Of a stretch of DNA of 64,000 nt, positions 63,448-64,000 are shown in pieces. The DNA is from G963677325 sp963810555 (GTDB taxonomy: Bacteria; Bacteroidota; Bacteroidia; Bacteroidales; Prolixibacteraceae), in assembly GCA_963810555.1 (NCBI GenBank), contig CAWENX010000013.1, positions 1 to 64,000 of the forward strand. The letters are read 5' to 3'. Made by a program: the position numbers and the translations under genes. Each line of letters begins with the position of its first letter. Position 1 is the stretch's first letter. The notes beneath the pieces are model-generated. The model was not told the origin of the DNA, searched no databases, and saw only the letters and a program-made list of their open reading frames with translations.

Positions 63448-64000
63448 TTATTTCTTTGTGGCCGTGGTCAAAAAATTATTGCGCGGTTGAAAGAGCTGAT
63501 TAAAAATCCCGCTCTTTTTGGAGACAAAGTAAACATCGGGATTCATGCTGGAATTCAGCACATATTCATCGGGCTTCTCATCCTTGTAACATTTCACCGT
63601 AAAATTCAGCAGGTTACTCCCATCAGCCTGAAGCACATAAGTGGGATTACCTGAAGGTGTGAACTTGTCCTTAAAATCCTGTCCGTTCAAAAAGTTGATA
63701 TCGTTCAGATAATTTGCTACCGATGCAGAATCTGCCTTCTGATCCCCCAGCATCCAAAGGGTATCTTTTTTGCTCAGTACATACCCCGAATCGGCAGGAA
63801 AAGTAAGCCTTATATTGGCGATATCCTTTTTATCAAAATGAACGAACTTATTATCCCTCCAATCATCAAATTTCCTGTTGAAAAGGAACGGGAGCATTCC
63901 GTCCACCGCATAAACTTCTTTTTCGTTATAGTTCCTGACAAATGAAGTCATCTGAATATTGTTGCCCCCATACCCTCCGTATGGATTGGCCGGCTGTTTG
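63448..64000 (-). CDS. DUF4340 domain protein (partial, continues beyond the window)
   Basis: The frame is open through the right edge of the window, so the ATG at 63951 need not be the start; the residues before it read KQPANPYGGYGGNNIQ and remain open. The visible 183 residues include VYAVDGMLPFLFNRKFDDWR, FVHFDKKDIANIRLTFPADS, TLWMLGDQKADSASVANYLND and the KFTPSGNPTYVLQADG strand, which match the DUF4340 repeat-type domain. In Bacteroidota such proteins usually stand beside the GldG-type ABC transporter permease of the gliding/ABC system. The N-terminal membrane helix would lie outside the window. Confidence 0.8.
   Translation of the reverse strand, partial: KQPANPYGGYGGNNIQMTSFVRNYNEKEVYAVDGMLPFLFNRKFDDWRDNKFVHFDKKDIANIRLTFPADSGYVLSKKDTLWMLGDQKADSASVANYLNDINFLNGQDFKDKFTPSGNPTYVLQADGSNLLNFTVKCYKDEKPDEYVLNSSMNPDVYFVSKKSGIFNQLFQPRNNFLTTATKK

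Overview
The window reads as a chromosomal segment of a Bacteroidota bacterium, probably of the Bacteroidales. The signs are a short primary sigma factor of 286 residues, TAnnTTTG-type promoters, a protein with a type IX secretion (CHU_C-like) tail, fimbrillin-like and PorT-like proteins, DUF5977 and DUF4038 proteins, and AT-rich DNA with weak ribosome sites. No phage, plasmid, insertion sequence or CRISPR array was seen.

Bases 1-31154 are one large exopolysaccharide/O-antigen-type locus, read left to right and closed by a clear terminator. It holds a Wzx flippase, a Wzy-like polymerase, at least seven glycosyltransferases or their relatives, three hexapeptide acyltransferases, two DegT-family aminotransferases, two AsnB-like amidotransferases, and the export set Wzc (23243), PglC-like initiating transferase (26137), PglE-like aminotransferase (26774), PglF/CapD-like dehydratase (28157) and Wza (30298). 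The last enzymes together suggest that chains start on a UDP-4-amino-4,6-dideoxy-HexNAc-derived sugar. Bases 17584-22919 form the most unusual unit: acyltransferase, carrier protein, amidotransferase, NAD-synthetase-like enzyme and acyl-adenylating ligase in a row. This looks like a pathway that builds an amidated acyl group on a carrier and hands it to a sugar.

The same locus is visibly decaying or recombining. Two genes are broken by single frameshifts (4374, 14648). Three gaps hold remnants of former genes: a glycosyltransferase tail (2433), an unidentified gene (5390) and a second DegT aminotransferase (16975).

Bases 31223-50543 are mixed housekeeping and envelope genes: a beta-helix lipoprotein with three DUF5977 repeats, a HAD phosphatase, RpoD, a NarL-type regulator, tRNA-Trp and tRNA-Ser with a shared terminator, an RsmF-like methyltransferase, a GH16-like protein broken by an exact 5-bp duplication, a patatin-Omp85 protein, a YitT protein, ribosomal protein L19, a C1 peptidase, a 7TM-HD phosphodiesterase, an NlpC/P60 peptidase and a Nudix hydrolase.

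Bases 50709-64000 hold secreted proteins: two glycoside-hydrolase-like proteins and an FAD oxidoreductase that look like a carbohydrate-use set, a TPR protein, a type IX secreted Ig-like protein, several lipoproteins including a fimbrillin-like one, a PorT-like barrel and a DUF4340 protein cut by the window end. Notable non-coding structure includes an 11-bp-phased array with a 19-bp inverted repeat (54438-54536), a 23-bp direct repeat (33430 and 33838), five 9-bp tandem repeats (34685) and a family of short perfect palindromes between genes.
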